A stretch of DNA of 64,000 nt, taken from Phaeotremella fagi. Lineage: Eukaryota; Basidiomycota; Tremellomycetes; Tremellales; Phaeotremellaceae. Of the stretch, positions 23,337-34,290 are shown piece after piece. The position numbers and the translations under genes are program-made. How positions within the stretch are numbered: position 1 is the first letter of the stretch; every line of letters starts with the position of its first letter. Below the pieces are notes generated by a model, which saw only the letters and a program-made list of their open reading frames with translations, ran no database searches and had not been told where the DNA came from. Location of the stretch: assembly GCA_001599715.1 (NCBI GenBank), contig BCHU01000006.1:1470765-1534764 (forward strand), given 5' to 3'.

Positions 23337-24730
23337 ATGGCAGCAGTCGATGATGACAGTCCAGAATTTCTGGAGGAGGAGAGAAAAGCGAAGAAATTAT
23401 TGGAACTAAGAATCAAAGTGTGGGAGATGAGGCACCTTCGAACTCTCATACTTGAGTATCTGTATCAAGGGAAGAGACCAAAATTACTTAGTTGTCTGGG
23501 GAAGGAGACATTTCGAGATTTGGTTGCTATTCTATATCGGTGGTGGTTTATTGATGAGGAATGGTTTGAGAGTGTAAGAAATACTACTTCTCCTGTGAGT
23601 TATTCATCTGCCATGACACCTTGTGTCACTCGTTGACAGTTGAACAGAATCGCTTATCCCTGTACCTCAACTCTGTCAGGACTTTATATGACTATCGCGA
23701 GTCAGCTCATTGCCCTTTCAAGAAACTCCCCGAGTATTTCCCAAATCTCCAAAAGCTCGCATACGATGGATATGCCATATACGTTAACTTTGATAATGGG
23801 ATACAGGTATGGAAGAGCATTACGTCTATGGCAAGGGACGCCCGACCAAAACCTCTCCCACTACCGTTCGAAGGAAATTACTCCACATACAATCTCATAC
23901 TCGACAGCATAGACGAGGATATACCTATCTTCAAAGAAATGCAACAGGAGCAATCGCATAAACGAGAAGAGTCACCGGAGAGCTCGATCACGGAGTACCG
24001 GCAGAGTAGGTTAGTCGCTCACGATATCGACTCCATCAGAAGTGATAAAAGGATTATGGCAGATGGTTTACCATCTGATTCTGATTGGCAACGTGATTGG
24101 AAACTGGATTGGGAATGGCTTTTACTCTTCTTTGAACTTCGCGCCAACAAGGGATCTACTCCGATACCGGAACTTTACCTCTATGATATCACGAACGTCT
24201 CCCAATTTAACCGATCCTTTGGGAGCATTGCGAAATACAATCAATACGGGTTCAAAAGCATATACCTAGGATTCTACGATACAACTTCAATTAATGTTTT
24301 CTTCAGCGATTTCCCATGGAACCAACTACAAGATCTAGAAAGGTTGCGCATCACGTTTAATTTTGAATACTCGGAACTGCTGGGCAACTTACGGCTACCT
24401 ACAGTCCAGATTGACAGTAGTTTGAATTTGCAATATCTTGGGATTGCACTGAACTTCCATGGAGAGTGGAAGAGTGGTACAGATCCAGAGCCCTTCCAAA
24501 AACTTCCAGCCCCATCTACCTTGGCCAAAACACTCTTATCAATTGGAGGTCGCACTTGTCAATTTGGTGTCACATACCATCCTCAACATCGAGACTTCGA
24601 TCCGACATACAGTAGCACAGTACAAACGGAAATTAATCTGCTTTTGGATCAACCTCCAGAACGTAGCTGGTGGAGAATTGAGAATGGAAAAGACTCTACT
24701 GGTGCCGTAGAAGTCATGAATGAGGAATAG
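23337..24730 (+). CDS. Family A protein (F-box-like N-terminus), intact
   Basis: Two exons: 23337-23594 and 23648-24730, about 446 aa. Only the acceptor at 23646-23647 keeps the frame; the nearer AG at 23638-23639 would not. Exon 1 has LRIKVWEMRHLRTLILEYLY and LSCLGKETFRDLVAILYRWW, the clearest F-box-like pattern of the family. Exon 2 begins NRLSLYLNSVRTL and contains YFPNLQKLAYDGYAIYVNFD, LPLPFEGNYSTYN, FGSIAKYNQYGFKSIYLGF, TLAKTLLSIGGRTCQFGVTY and RSWWRIENGK. Its closest relative is the copy at 25144: both share WLLLFFELR.../WIQLFFQLR... and AKYNQYGF, so this looks like a recent tandem pair. Function unknown. Confidence 0.75.
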
Positions 24731-25143
24731 AAGTATGTGGTGATGGGTGAAGTTCGGTGTTCACGAGGATATATATATATATATTGTGTAAAATGACAAG
24801 GTTTTATGCTCCAATCCCCAATTGTACATATATATAGTCCACACTTCATGCAGATGTCTATGCTTTTTGGTCATCTTGGGACCTGACCCATTGCCATGAT
24901 TCTCAGAGAAGTCCTTGTCCAAAACACCGACAAGAATATGAAACACACACGTCGCGTTTACATCAACATCAACATCAATGTTTCCTCACAACCAAGCTTT
25001 TACTTTCAATTCGTTACTTCCATCTTTATACATTCCCATATCTGACTTAAACTTAATTATCTATTTTTCTGTGATAGGTGAGTCTTGTCTTGTTGTCATA
25101 TAATGCTCTCACTATTAATCAATTTTGACTAGCTTGATTCGTC
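24731..25143. promoter_or_regulatory. Family A spacer with (AT)n tract and shared upstream element
   Basis: An alternating AT tract lies at about 24769-24785. The element ACACGTCGC at 24952-24960 is shared with the spacer before 23337. Confidence 0.45.
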
Positions 25144-26530
25144 ATGCCATCAGCGGAACAAGAGACGTCGTTACCATCCACCACGGAGAGTATTGAAGAG
25201 GTTGAGAAGGAGAAGAATGAGGAGAAAGTAAAAAAAGAGAAGAGATTGATGGAATTACGAATGGAAGTGTGGGAGATAAAACATCTACGTCTCTCGATAC
25301 TCGAGTACTTGGATGGCGAGAAAAGAAGGGAATTACTTGGGTGTTTGTCGAAAAAGGTTTTCCTTGAGTTGGTTGCTATAAGATATTGGTTTTGGATGTA
25401 TTGGTCTCAGGGGTACAATAAACTGAAGGATATAGCTTCTCCTGTAGGTGTTACGCGTCATAAAGTCAATTTGCAAGAACACTGATGCATCGTGAACATA
25501 GCATCGATTGTCTCTCTACCTCAATTCTGTTCGACATTTGTTGATTCCTAATTCTTCTCTAGACCAGTCCAATCTTCCACTTCCTATCGCCCAAATGAAT
25601 GCTTACTTTCCAAATTTAAAAGTAGTCCACCACGACTCATCAACAATATATTGCGATTTCTCAGAGGGAATCCACGCTTTGCGAAGTACCTATCATCGGA
25701 CCATAGAAGACGGTAAACAACAACCACTACCGTTGCCTTTCACAGGCGATCATTCTATATATGATTTCTACAATTGTGGAGAGACGGTTTTTGAAGAGGA
25801 GATTCACTGCTTTCGACGCATGTTGGAAGACGAAACGGACGATAAATCGACACCCGAAACCCATCAAACCAGAATACTAGCCCTCAATATCAACACACTG
25901 AGATGCCACAGAATAGGTTGGGAATGGATACAACTTTTCTTTCAACTTCGTGACAAAAGGAACTCTACTCCCATTAAAGAACTAGATTATGATGTGATGG
26001 AAGAAGAATCCTTGGACGTGATCGACTCCTTCGGAAGAATTGCAAAGTACAATCAGTACGGGTTTAGGAGACTGTCTTTGACTTTCACCTATACGTATTT
26101 GATGAAATGGTTCAGCGATTTTTCGTTCTCCAGCTTACAAGGTCTGGAGCATTTAAACATCTGGTTTGACATCCATCCCCTGAACCTTGAAGATTCACAA
26201 AATGCTAGTTATTTACGTTTACCGAAGATCAAAATCGATAATCACTTAGGTTTGAGAAGATTCACCCTGCGTTTTAGCTCTTACGACCATGACATTTATC
26301 TTAACCTTCTACCAGTACCATCTGACTTAGCCAAAACTATGTTATCAATTGGTGGTCCGACATGCAAGTACGAAATAAAAATATGTGAATTCAAGGGAGA
26401 TAGCGGTAAATCGTACAGTCAAATCGTCCTAAAGGAGATAAATTTTATCCTTGATACTCCTGCAGAACGTGGATGGTGGGAGAACGACAAAGAGATAGGT
26501 CCCAGTGCTCTCGCCGGTATGAACGAATGA
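25144..26530 (+). CDS. Family A protein (F-box-like N-terminus), intact
   Basis: Two exons: 25144-25443 and 25502-26530, intron 58 nt, product about 442 aa. The N-terminus is a Glu/Lys-rich coiled-coil-like stretch (EEVEKEKNEEKVKKEKRLME) leading into VWEIKHLRLSILEYLDGEKR and LGCLSKKVFLELVAIRYW. Exon 2 begins HRLSLYLNSVRHL, then YFPNLKVVHHDSSTIYCDFS, LPLPFTGDHSIYDF, FGRIAKYNQYGFRRLSLTF, DLAKTMLSIGGPTCKYEIKI and RGWWENDKEI. All family blocks are present and uninterrupted. No catalytic motif was seen. Confidence 0.75.
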
Positions 26531-27017
26531 AGGAAATTGGTGGTACTGGTGGTGATTGGTGACGATTTACTTGATGCGAGAAAACTGTGAAAACATTATT
26601 GTACTAGTGTTAATCCTCCCATTCCCCAATTATACTTATAAAACTCGTTCAGTTTATCCTTTCATGTAGATATTTAAGAAATTTATAAACGTCTTGCGAT
26701 TGAGCGGATTACCATAAATATCTTAGTGAGGAAGACTACATTGTGAATAAACGTACAACAGAGAAATACAGTGGGGACGAAAGGATGCAATTTACTTGTC
26801 AGAACAGGAGTGAGTACATACTGTATACATCTTAACTAAATAAACTCATCCTAAATCATTCCTCCTTCAAGCATACCAACGACATACAGACATACACACT
26901 AAAACAATAATCCTTTCATCCGATCTACTGCCACAACCAAGTAAAACATGTAAAACATTCGTCTCCTAAAACTAATAAACCTTTTTTCCGTCTACTGCCA
27001 CAACCAAGAAGGAACAT
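26531..27017. other. Convergent spacer between families A and B, with a direct repeat
   Basis: Contains the 3' flanks of a family A and a family B gene and the short direct repeat listed at 26903-27010. No gene is supported. Confidence 0.4.
26903..27010. repeat. Short direct repeat at the 3' end of family B, also found beside the next copy
   Basis: The words CTACTGCCACAACCAAG and a preceding TCC(G) tract occur at about 26924-26941 and again at about 26992-27008, roughly 65 bp apart. A diverged third copy (CTACTACCACGACCAAG) lies at about 28569-28585, just downstream of the next family B gene. The repeat therefore belongs to the family B 3' flank and was partly duplicated here. Confidence 0.6.
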
Positions 27018-27788
27018 TCATTGAGAGGAGAGGGTCGATGAAACCTTTGTGTTGTAATCAGTGGTTGGGTTGTCTTCTGAGGAAAAGTTGTAGGTATCGT
27101 TCTTGACATACTTGCCATCTTTTTTGAGGCAGAAACCACTTGCAAACAAGGCTGTGGCTAAGCAGGTTGATTTGTCTTTGATTTCTGATTCGTCCTCTCC
27201 CCATGGATTGACAAGGAGTTTTTGGATTTCAGGATTCCAGGATTTATGGAATGAATACTCTTGGAGGGGAACACCAGAAGAAAAGGCTGTAGCCAGAGAT
27301 TTGATTGATTCACCATCAGAGTTTGGGATATTGTAAAATGAATGACCTTCATACCTTTTAGGGTCTGGTTCAGGCTCTCCCCAAGCAGACACTCTCCAAG
27401 ACGGGGTAACATGAGGTAGGTTTGCGTTATATTCATCGACAGCTGGATCAACACCAGAAAAATAAATAGATAATGATGGGGTGTCTTGAAGTAAACCCTT
27501 CTCGATCAATCGACGTCTAGTATTTCCCATTGCCTCTGCGCGGAAAGCTGTAAGGACCTTTGTACCACTTTCAATTGCATATGTGGCGGCTGAGCCCTCA
27601 TAGACCTCATACTCCCCTATGAGTTTGTTGTCTATTCCCTTGAGTGCTCCTTCACATGAACCTAGGGCATAAATGTTGGATGAGACTGAGATTGAACCAC
27701 AGGTGTAGATAGTTGAATTGGTCTTGGGATCGACTGTAGTTGTGACAGCATATGGGTCGGGTGAAATTTGTGATGGAGTGCTGGACAT
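27018..27788 (-). CDS. Family B protein, unknown function, 256 aa
   Basis: Single exon. The protein starts MSSTPSQISPDPYAVTTTVD. Family blocks shared with the copies at 28595 and 29861: YTCGSISVSSNIYALGSCEG, SAATYAIESGTKVLTAF, IYFSGVDPAVDEYNANLP, ESIKSLATAFSSGVP, PEIQKLLVNPWGEDESEIK and STCLATALFASGFCLKKDGK. No signal peptide, membrane segment or catalytic motif is visible, and I know no family that matches. It is convergent with the intact family A gene at 25144. A TATA-like ATATAAAG lies about 120 nt upstream on the minus strand (near 27909-27917). Confidence 0.7.
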   Translation of the reverse strand: MSSTPSQISPDPYAVTTTVDPKTNSTIYTCGSISVSSNIYALGSCEGALKGIDNKLIGEYEVYEGSAATYAIESGTKVLTAFRAEAMGNTRRRLIEKGLLQDTPSLSIYFSGVDPAVDEYNANLPHVTPSWRVSAWGEPEPDPKRYEGHSFYNIPNSDGESIKSLATAFSSGVPLQEYSFHKSWNPEIQKLLVNPWGEDESEIKDKSTCLATALFASGFCLKKDGKYVKNDTYNFSSEDNPTTDYNTKVSSTLSSQ

Positions 27789-28594
27789 GATGAGAAATTG
27801 TGAGTGAAGCTTGAATGTCGGTTGTATTGGTGTTGTCTTGGGGTTGTCTTGTGTTTGTTGGAAGATGTGGAAAAAAAAAATGAGAAAGTAGACAGGAGTT
27901 GCATGGCTTTATATCTCAGCTTGACAAAAGGTTGTTAAGTGGTGCATGTACTGTGCAGTATGATTACATAAAAGGAGTAATGTCGAAAGGATACCAATCC
28001 AATACATGTTTTACACTGATCAAACATTTTATTTTGAACAGCTTCAATGGAAGTGTGAAGTAAATGTTTGTGCTGGTTCACGGGTCAAGCTTTAAACAAT
28101 GGCCGAAACAAGTGGAAGGGCACAAAGGGAGGGTCCATCTTTACATTTGTCTCTTGTTGTAGCATTCTGTCATTCAGTCCATTCTTGATGACTTGGCTGG
28201 AAAGCCCTTACAAATAAAGGATACTTTCTCACTATCTTGTCGCGATTTATTTTCACGTTTTCACTGAAAGAAAGATATAGTAACAGAGAGGTCTATCAAA
28301 TTATGTTTGTGTGAGCTAGGTGATGTACCAGATTCCTGGCTTTCAATGTGAATATTTTACCTCAAGGTCAGAGATTGAGTACATTGATAAGGAAATTTGT
28401 GATAGTATGATACTGCCACGGTTTCACCTTTGCAGTCATCTTTTGCGATGCATATTTGCCATTCTCTGCAATTGTGGAACTGAAAAAACAGAATGTACTC
28501 ATTCTTCATCATTCATCCCGCACGAAAGGTTTTCACATACATTCTAAAAACATTAATCCTCTATCCGTCTACTACCACGACCAAGAAGTACCAT
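27789..28594. other. Spacer between family B copies
   Basis: About 800 bp holding the promoter of the copy at 27018 (TATA-like ATATAAAG near 27909-27917) and the 3' flank of the copy at 28595. A plus-strand open frame near 28320-28547 has no family similarity and looks like chance. Confidence 0.4.
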
Positions 28595-29389
28595 TCATGA
28601 AGACCATAAGCTTGATGAAATGCTCTTGCCTGAAACAGTGGTCGAGTTCACTTTGATGGAAAAGTCGCATGCGTCGTTCTTGACATATTTGCCTTCTTGT
28701 TGGAGGTAGAAGCCGTTTGCAAAAAGGGCTGTTGCTAAACAAGTTGACTTGTACTTGATGACTGATTTTTTGTCTCCAAAAGGTTTGAGGAGGAGTTTTT
28801 GGATTTCTGGTGTTGAGGATTGATCTGTACCGGATGGCCGCTGCTGAATGGGAGTGCCAGAAGCAAGAGCTGAGGCCAAAGAATCGATCGATTCACCGTT
28901 CCAGTTCTCAAGATCAAGAAGTGAATTGCCATGTCTTCTTTTTAGGAGTGGATCGACCCAGCCAACTGAAAAGACGGCCCCATGACACTGACTTTGATCG
29001 GATGGGGGTAGCGATGAGTTGTATTCGTCGATTGCTGGATCAATACCTGTGAAGCATACAGAGAATAATGGGACGTCTGGAAGTCTGCCCTTATCAATGT
29101 CGTGCTGTCTATGTGCTCCCGTTCCTCTTGGAACAAGAGTTATAAGAACCTTTGTACCGCTCTCAACCGCATATGTAGCTGAACTCCTTACGGACTTCTG
29201 ATAGAACTCAGCTCTTTTGACGTAGTTGATATCTGTATTACAGAATACCCCTTCGAGTGATTGTAGTGCGAAGATGTTGGATGAGACTGAGTACGGACCA
29301 CAGGAGAAGATCTTTGAGTTTGTATTTGGATCTATTGTAACAGTGACAGTGTATGGGTTGGTCGGTGATTCTGGTGCAGTATTGGACAT
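28595..29389 (-). CDS. Family B protein, unknown function, 264 aa
   Basis: Single exon, same orientation as the copy at 27018 and clearly its paralogue. It has FSCGPYSVSSNIFALQSLEG, SSATYAVESGTKVLITLVPR, VCFTGIDPAIDEYNSSLP, ESIDSLASALASGTPIQ, PEIQKLLLKPFGDKKSVIK and STCLATALFANGFYLQQEGK. The middle differs in length and charge, so the family evolves fast outside these blocks. Function unknown. Confidence 0.7.
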   Translation of the reverse strand: MSNTAPESPTNPYTVTVTIDPNTNSKIFSCGPYSVSSNIFALQSLEGVFCNTDINYVKRAEFYQKSVRSSATYAVESGTKVLITLVPRGTGAHRQHDIDKGRLPDVPLFSVCFTGIDPAIDEYNSSLPPSDQSQCHGAVFSVGWVDPLLKRRHGNSLLDLENWNGESIDSLASALASGTPIQQRPSGTDQSSTPEIQKLLLKPFGDKKSVIKYKSTCLATALFANGFYLQQEGKYVKNDACDFSIKVNSTTVSGKSISSSLWSS

Positions 29390-29860
29390 TGTGAGAGGCT
29401 GTGATTTGGAGTTGAATGTTTATCGTATTGGGGTGCGGTTGGGTTGCTGAAAAATCTGGGTAAAAAAGGAGAAAGTAGTTCAAAAGAGACCACCGATTCA
29501 CACTATTTCTTGAAGAATTTTTGGAAGGCTTTTGAGAAGAAATGATGATATTTCGCTATTTTAACCCGATCTATTTTCACAATTTTGTTAAGAAGGCGCC
29601 GAGTGACAGGTAAGGTGAGGTATCTGTTAAGTTGCGTTTGTGTGAGCCTTCCAAAGATTTAATGAATTGTATTTGCTCCACTCGCTGACATTTATGTAGC
29701 CAAGCCCGATGTCCATGCACTGTGTGATAATTTTTGATAAGGCTACGGCAGTTTTCGATGTTCTGCCAGCGCTGCATGTCCAATGTTATCGACATTGGTG
29801 TTGACATTTAAGATTCATACTAACAATTTTTTAACTAATCTAAAGACTACGAATGAAAGA

Positions 29861-30502
29861 CTAAACGGATGTAACCTTTTCAATGACTATAGACGGGATT
29901 ATATCTGTCAGAACCGCCTTCTTACCATTAGTTATGTAGAATCTTTTTGCCAACAGGGCGGTAGCTAAACAAATACTTTTTTTGTAATCACTAACTGATT
30001 TCTCTCTACCAAATGGTTTCACAAGCAGTTCTTTTGTTTCTGGATAATCCGAGATGGAGTCGATGGTTGTCTCTCCTTCCAGAGCAGATGCCAGGGATTC
30101 AATCAACTGCAAATCATTGTTTGAAATACTGAGATAGGAACAGCCACTTCTTTTATAATTTTTGAAATCGCTGTCTGAATAATGAATACCCGTGAAATCA
30201 ACACCAAACCTTGTTCTATCGTATAAGTACTGATCTCTTGTAGTATTCGGCCGCCTTCCAACCCGTAGCAAAGTGATTAGAATATTGGTACCCCTCTCAA
30301 TGGCATTAGTACAGTATTGTGAATTTCTGCCCTGTCTGATGTAATACTCTGGCTTTGATGTACAATCCAGTGCCCCACCCTTGCCAACAAGAGAATAAAA
30401 GTCTGAGGAGACCAAGAACGGACCACAGGAGTATATGATGGAGCCGTTGGGGAGAGTGGTAGCTGTAACCATGTAATCGGAGGTGTTGTTGATTTCGGAC
30501 AT
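29861..30502 (-). CDS. Family B protein, short and diverged, 213 aa
   Basis: Single exon. It keeps YSCGPFLVSSDFYSLVGKGG, QYCTNAIERGTNILITLLRV, VDFTGIHYSDSDFKNYK, LIESLASALEGETTI, ETKELLVKPFGREKSVSDYK and SICLATALLAKRFYI. It is about 45 residues shorter than its paralogues, with deletions in the middle and at the C-terminus. It is the most diverged of the three copies but has no stop or frameshift. It is divergent from the family A gene at 31019. Confidence 0.65.
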   Translation of the reverse strand: MSEINNTSDYMVTATTLPNGSIIYSCGPFLVSSDFYSLVGKGGALDCTSKPEYYIRQGRNSQYCTNAIERGTNILITLLRVGRRPNTTRDQYLYDRTRFGVDFTGIHYSDSDFKNYKRSGCSYLSISNNDLQLIESLASALEGETTIDSISDYPETKELLVKPFGREKSVSDYKKSICLATALLAKRFYITNGKKAVLTDIIPSIVIEKVTSV

Positions 30503-31018
30503 CTGGTATGCGAGAGAGAGTGAGAGTTTATCTGAAAGTTGTATTTTGTTGGTGGCAAGGAAAGCTTTGGAAGAAGAGCGAATTCACTTGTAGTAATTGG
30601 TGAATCCTTGCAAGTTGAGAAGAAGGCAACGGGGAGATATACACATTAAAGCTTATAGAAAGGAACTACGATAAGGACTATTCCCCGAAATTATTTCTTG
30701 TTCTACTGAAAACCCTTTGCTTTCGAAATTCAGAGAAAGAATGGTCGGCTTCATGTAGAGTATAGTCTGCTGCAGCAGGATTTACAACTCGGTTTACACT
30801 GTGTTATGACTATTGACGTCAAGATATCATCATAAGAGAGGAAGGATACAATCATTGACCGTGAAGGTGTTTATTTCCCATCCAGTGAAATGCCACATTC
30901 ACTTTGAAACACTGTCGAAAAAAGCACCAAAAAGATTACTGTTATTCTTCTTCCTACATCGACAATATAAAAGCTATAACATATCATTCCATACTCATAA
31001 TACATGTTCTAAACCAAC
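30503..31018. promoter_or_regulatory. Bidirectional promoter, family B / family A
   Basis: A 516-bp spacer between divergent starts. TATAAAA at 30966-30972 lies about 50 nt before the family A start at 31019 and is a likely TATA box. No other element was recognised. Confidence 0.45.
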
Positions 31019-32390
31019 ATGCCTAATACCACTTCAAGTCAAACTCCTCGCCGCTCACCCCGAGAAAGGATTCCTAAAAGTTCCCATCATCCAACCCCAA
31101 ATCATCAACTAGATGTCACTATTCCCACACTCGCCAACAGAGTTTGGAATCTTCCACACGTTCGTTCAACGATACTTAAAGAGCTTTATAGATCAGATCT
31201 CAAACGACTTATCACACTATGTAAAGATTCTTTTCAAGATGTTATCAACGGTTTATACGGTGACATCGCTCGAAAACACACCAAAGAAATGATTCGAGCC
31301 ATCAAATCATCTGTAGGTTCTTCCCCTTACCATTGACCACATGTATTGACAATCATTTATAGCCTCGCCGACAATTATACATCGAATCGGTTCGCAAAAT
31401 CAGATTCTACAAGTCACCTAACGTTACAGATATTGATCGAGTTTTTCACACTTTCACCAAGCTCGAGGATATTAATGGTTTAACATTTGGATGGAGTTTT
31501 GGTAGAATCACCAGAGATATTACAAACGGAAAGCTGGTCTACATCGGTACAGTCTATGGGCCCCCAGATCGTTCTTTACCAACACCTATCCTTCCCCCGG
31601 TTCCTACAGAGATTGGTATCAATGAGTTTCGGTACTCCATCAGTATCGAAAAACAATCGAATTACAAAGATTCTTACGATCATGGAGAGATGTTGGATGA
31701 TGAGTTATACGAAAAACTTAAATCTTCTCTTTACAGATTGAGCAGTCGCAAATTCTCACTGTCGTGTATTTCCGAATTCCTTCGTATCAGAAAAGAGAAT
31801 GGTTACCAGGGACTCACATCTTTACAGATCGATAACAAATTCATAACCGCCAACGATATCAACGAGTTCTTTGGAAATGGAAAGGCTCATTTGAGGATCT
31901 CCGGATCGTTATGGACCATCGAAAGCTGGTTCCTACCCTGACTTTCAGGTCTCTTTGGAAGGACATTATCTGGGAAGATCTACGCGGTGTCAAATCACTC
32001 ACTTTTCGAGTACGACTCTCGGTCGGCCGTAGATACGTCAGTCCATATTTTCAACCCGGTCATTGGTTCCCACCACCATCTTCGTCCCCCAAACACATTC
32101 CAAAATCACAGCTTCACCTTCAAAGCTTCACACTCTACCTATCCTTCGATCGCAAGGTGACCTCTAGAACCAAGAATTTGAAACAATGTATACCGTCAGC
32201 TCGAGATTTGGCTAAAATTATCTTAGAAATTGGTGGTCCACTATGTCAGTGGTATGTTGGTTTTCAAAACGCCGATTATTCTTGTGGAGATATTTTATCA
32301 CCGTTGAAGGATAGGATCAAGAATGAAATCAAAAAGATTTTGGATATCCCTATCGGTGTTGCTTGGTCCAAGTTGGAAACTGGAAAGTAG
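31019..32390 (+). CDS. Family A protein with a second, non-canonical intron or a frameshift
   Basis: Exon 1 is 31019-31312 (VWNLPHVRSTILKELYRSDL, CKDSFQDVINGLY) and exon 2 starts at 31363 (PRRQLYIESVRKIRFYKSP). The exon 2 frame stops at 31941, inside a segment where paralogues stay open. The C-terminal part lies in the next frame: WEDLRGVKSLTFRV, RDLAKIILEIGGPLCQWYVG and VAWSKLETGK. A 41-nt intron with donor GTTATG and acceptor CTGACTTTCAG (about 31908-31948) would join SGS to SLWKDIIWEDLRG in frame. The branch-like CTGAC supports this; the weak donor argues for a frameshift. The gene is intact in the first case and broken in the second. Confidence 0.6.
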
Positions 32391-32923
32391 AACCATGAAT
32401 CAAGTCAGGTTTTTAGTTAGAATATTGGAAGGAGAGAGGGTAGCAGGAGCGATCACATGGTGCCAAGACGAGGTATAAAATACTTGGTATTTGTACAGTA
32501 CGACGAGTATTGAGGTGGTCTGTAAATTGTACCATCGATGTAGATTATCATGTTCTAAATCTCATTGTCGGATTTTGGTATGAGCTCCAGTGCCCAAAAT
32601 ACTTATACCGAAACTCATTCTTCCCGCATAGACCAAAAGATGTTTTATTCATTATGAAAGATAGGCAGGATCGAAGGCCAAATTCCCTAAGGAATTTTCG
32701 GTATATTAGTTTTAATCTAAGAACGCCTTCTTCAGCATCCACGCAATAAATATCGTGATTATTCCCTTCCTTTCCTCATGTTCGGACGGCGGTTTAATAT
32801 ATTTAATCGGATGGTGAACAAGATGTATTTGTCTATAATTTTCATTTTCTTTACTCTAGTTCTTACCATCGTCTGTAATACCAATCAAGTCTCTTGTTCT
32901 TCGATTATCAGAACTACAACTAA
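32391..32923. other. Intergenic, no feature recognised
   Basis: AT-rich spacer. Short open frames on both strands (32510-32749, 32778-33038) overlap and have no similarity to neighbours. Confidence 0.4.
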
Positions 32924-33853
32924 ATGTCCAGTAATCAACTTTCCCCAATTGAGAATTTACTCAATCTTCCCGACGTTCCCGACACTGAGCCCTACACCAT
33001 CCCATCCACTCCACGTTTCTCGACAGAAACTAGGGTAAGTTCAACATACGAGTAAACAACTGACAGAACAGGAAGAACTTGAGGACCTAAGTCAGAGGTT
33101 CTCCGCTGCGTTAGTAGCAATGTGTGAACGAATCACGGAAGTTCGTCATTCTTTGAATGATGATCAATTATCAGCTCTACTATTGAATCACCCTTTCGAA
33201 ACACCAGAAAATCTTCAAACCGCTATCAATGATTTGAGTTACGCCAGAACTGGACTCAGTACTACTGAATTGGATCTTGATGCTACTACACCAATGTTCC
33301 TCGAGGGGACCATGTCTCTTTGTTCGGCTAGGATGCTTCAGGAGATAGAACTATTAGACTTGAGAGATGAGATGGAATTAAGTTCACGTGCGACTAGTTG
33401 GTTTCTCCAATGGTTTCCGCCAACCTACGGTGTTGTTGATATTGGTAATCTAGTTGGTTCAGAGTTCATGTACGTGCAACATCATTATTCCCATCTCTCG
33501 ATGAAAAGAAAGCTAACTGACTCTTGTGTCCCATCGAATACAGGACTCATCTTCGACAAATCGCACAATCGTACGTAGGCCCAGCACCTGCTTCTACAAT
33601 TTTGTTACCCGATTCAGATTCTCCAGGTCGGGTTCGTGTTTTGTGGAGAAGAAGATCGGATGATTGGATGTTAGATGAGAATGGTAATATCGTTATTCCA
33701 CTACGAGACGACGCGAATTCAGAAGGTATGTTGGCTTCATTTCACGTTTTGACGGAAAGAAGACTGATGGACATGCGTAGATGTATCCGACGAGGGTCCG
33801 ACCTTGAGTTTGAGTTTGTGGCGGTCACATTGATTTTTTACATGTACAAGTAG
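32924..33853 (+). CDS. Hypothetical protein, three exons, about 270 aa
   Basis: Exons 32924-33034, 33072-33469 and 33544-33853 splice in frame with GT/AG ends (GTAAGT...ACAG and GTACGT...ACAG). The product begins MSSNQLSPIENLLNLPDVPD, continues EELEDLSQRFSAALVAMCER and ends in DLEFEFVAVTLIFYMYK. It has an acidic helical N-terminal half and an Arg-rich stretch (RVRVLWRRRSDDWMLDENG). No domain is recognised. It shares no blocks with families A-D. The clean splicing favours a real gene. Confidence 0.6.
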
Positions 33854-34290
33854 CAACAATGCATCTTTCCGAACTGCCACACGTCCTGAGTAGTGTTTAT
33901 TGAAATGTTCCGAATCGTTCTTCTCACTGCAATAGTGATATCAATCAGTGAATCTCGAGGTTCCTTGTCCATTGGGTATTCAAATGACCGCTGTGATGTC
34001 AACGTTCCGTTATCTTATCGCCGAAGTAGGAATAGTCGGAACCGAAAAAACATGAGATGGACTTTAGGTCGAACTCCGCCTCGGCAATCGGAGAGCCAAG
34101 GTGGAGTGGTGGAGGAAAAAAGTGGACGCTGGAGGACATATATATACCTCCACAAGGTGAATACTATAAGTACCGACACCATCAGAATCACAATCCCATC
34201 TTCATCATCCCTTCATCCTATTTTTCAGACAAAATCGCATAAAATAGTAAGTTATAGCACTAGCACGTCGACTGACAATCAGTAACAGAA
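33854..34290. promoter_or_regulatory. Promoter and 5' UTR intron of the SnoaL-like gene
   Basis: ACATATATATACC at 34137-34149 is a TATA-like box. A probable 42-nt 5' UTR intron (34247-34288, GTAAGT...CTGAC...AACAG) ends two bases before the ATG at 34291. Confidence 0.45.
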
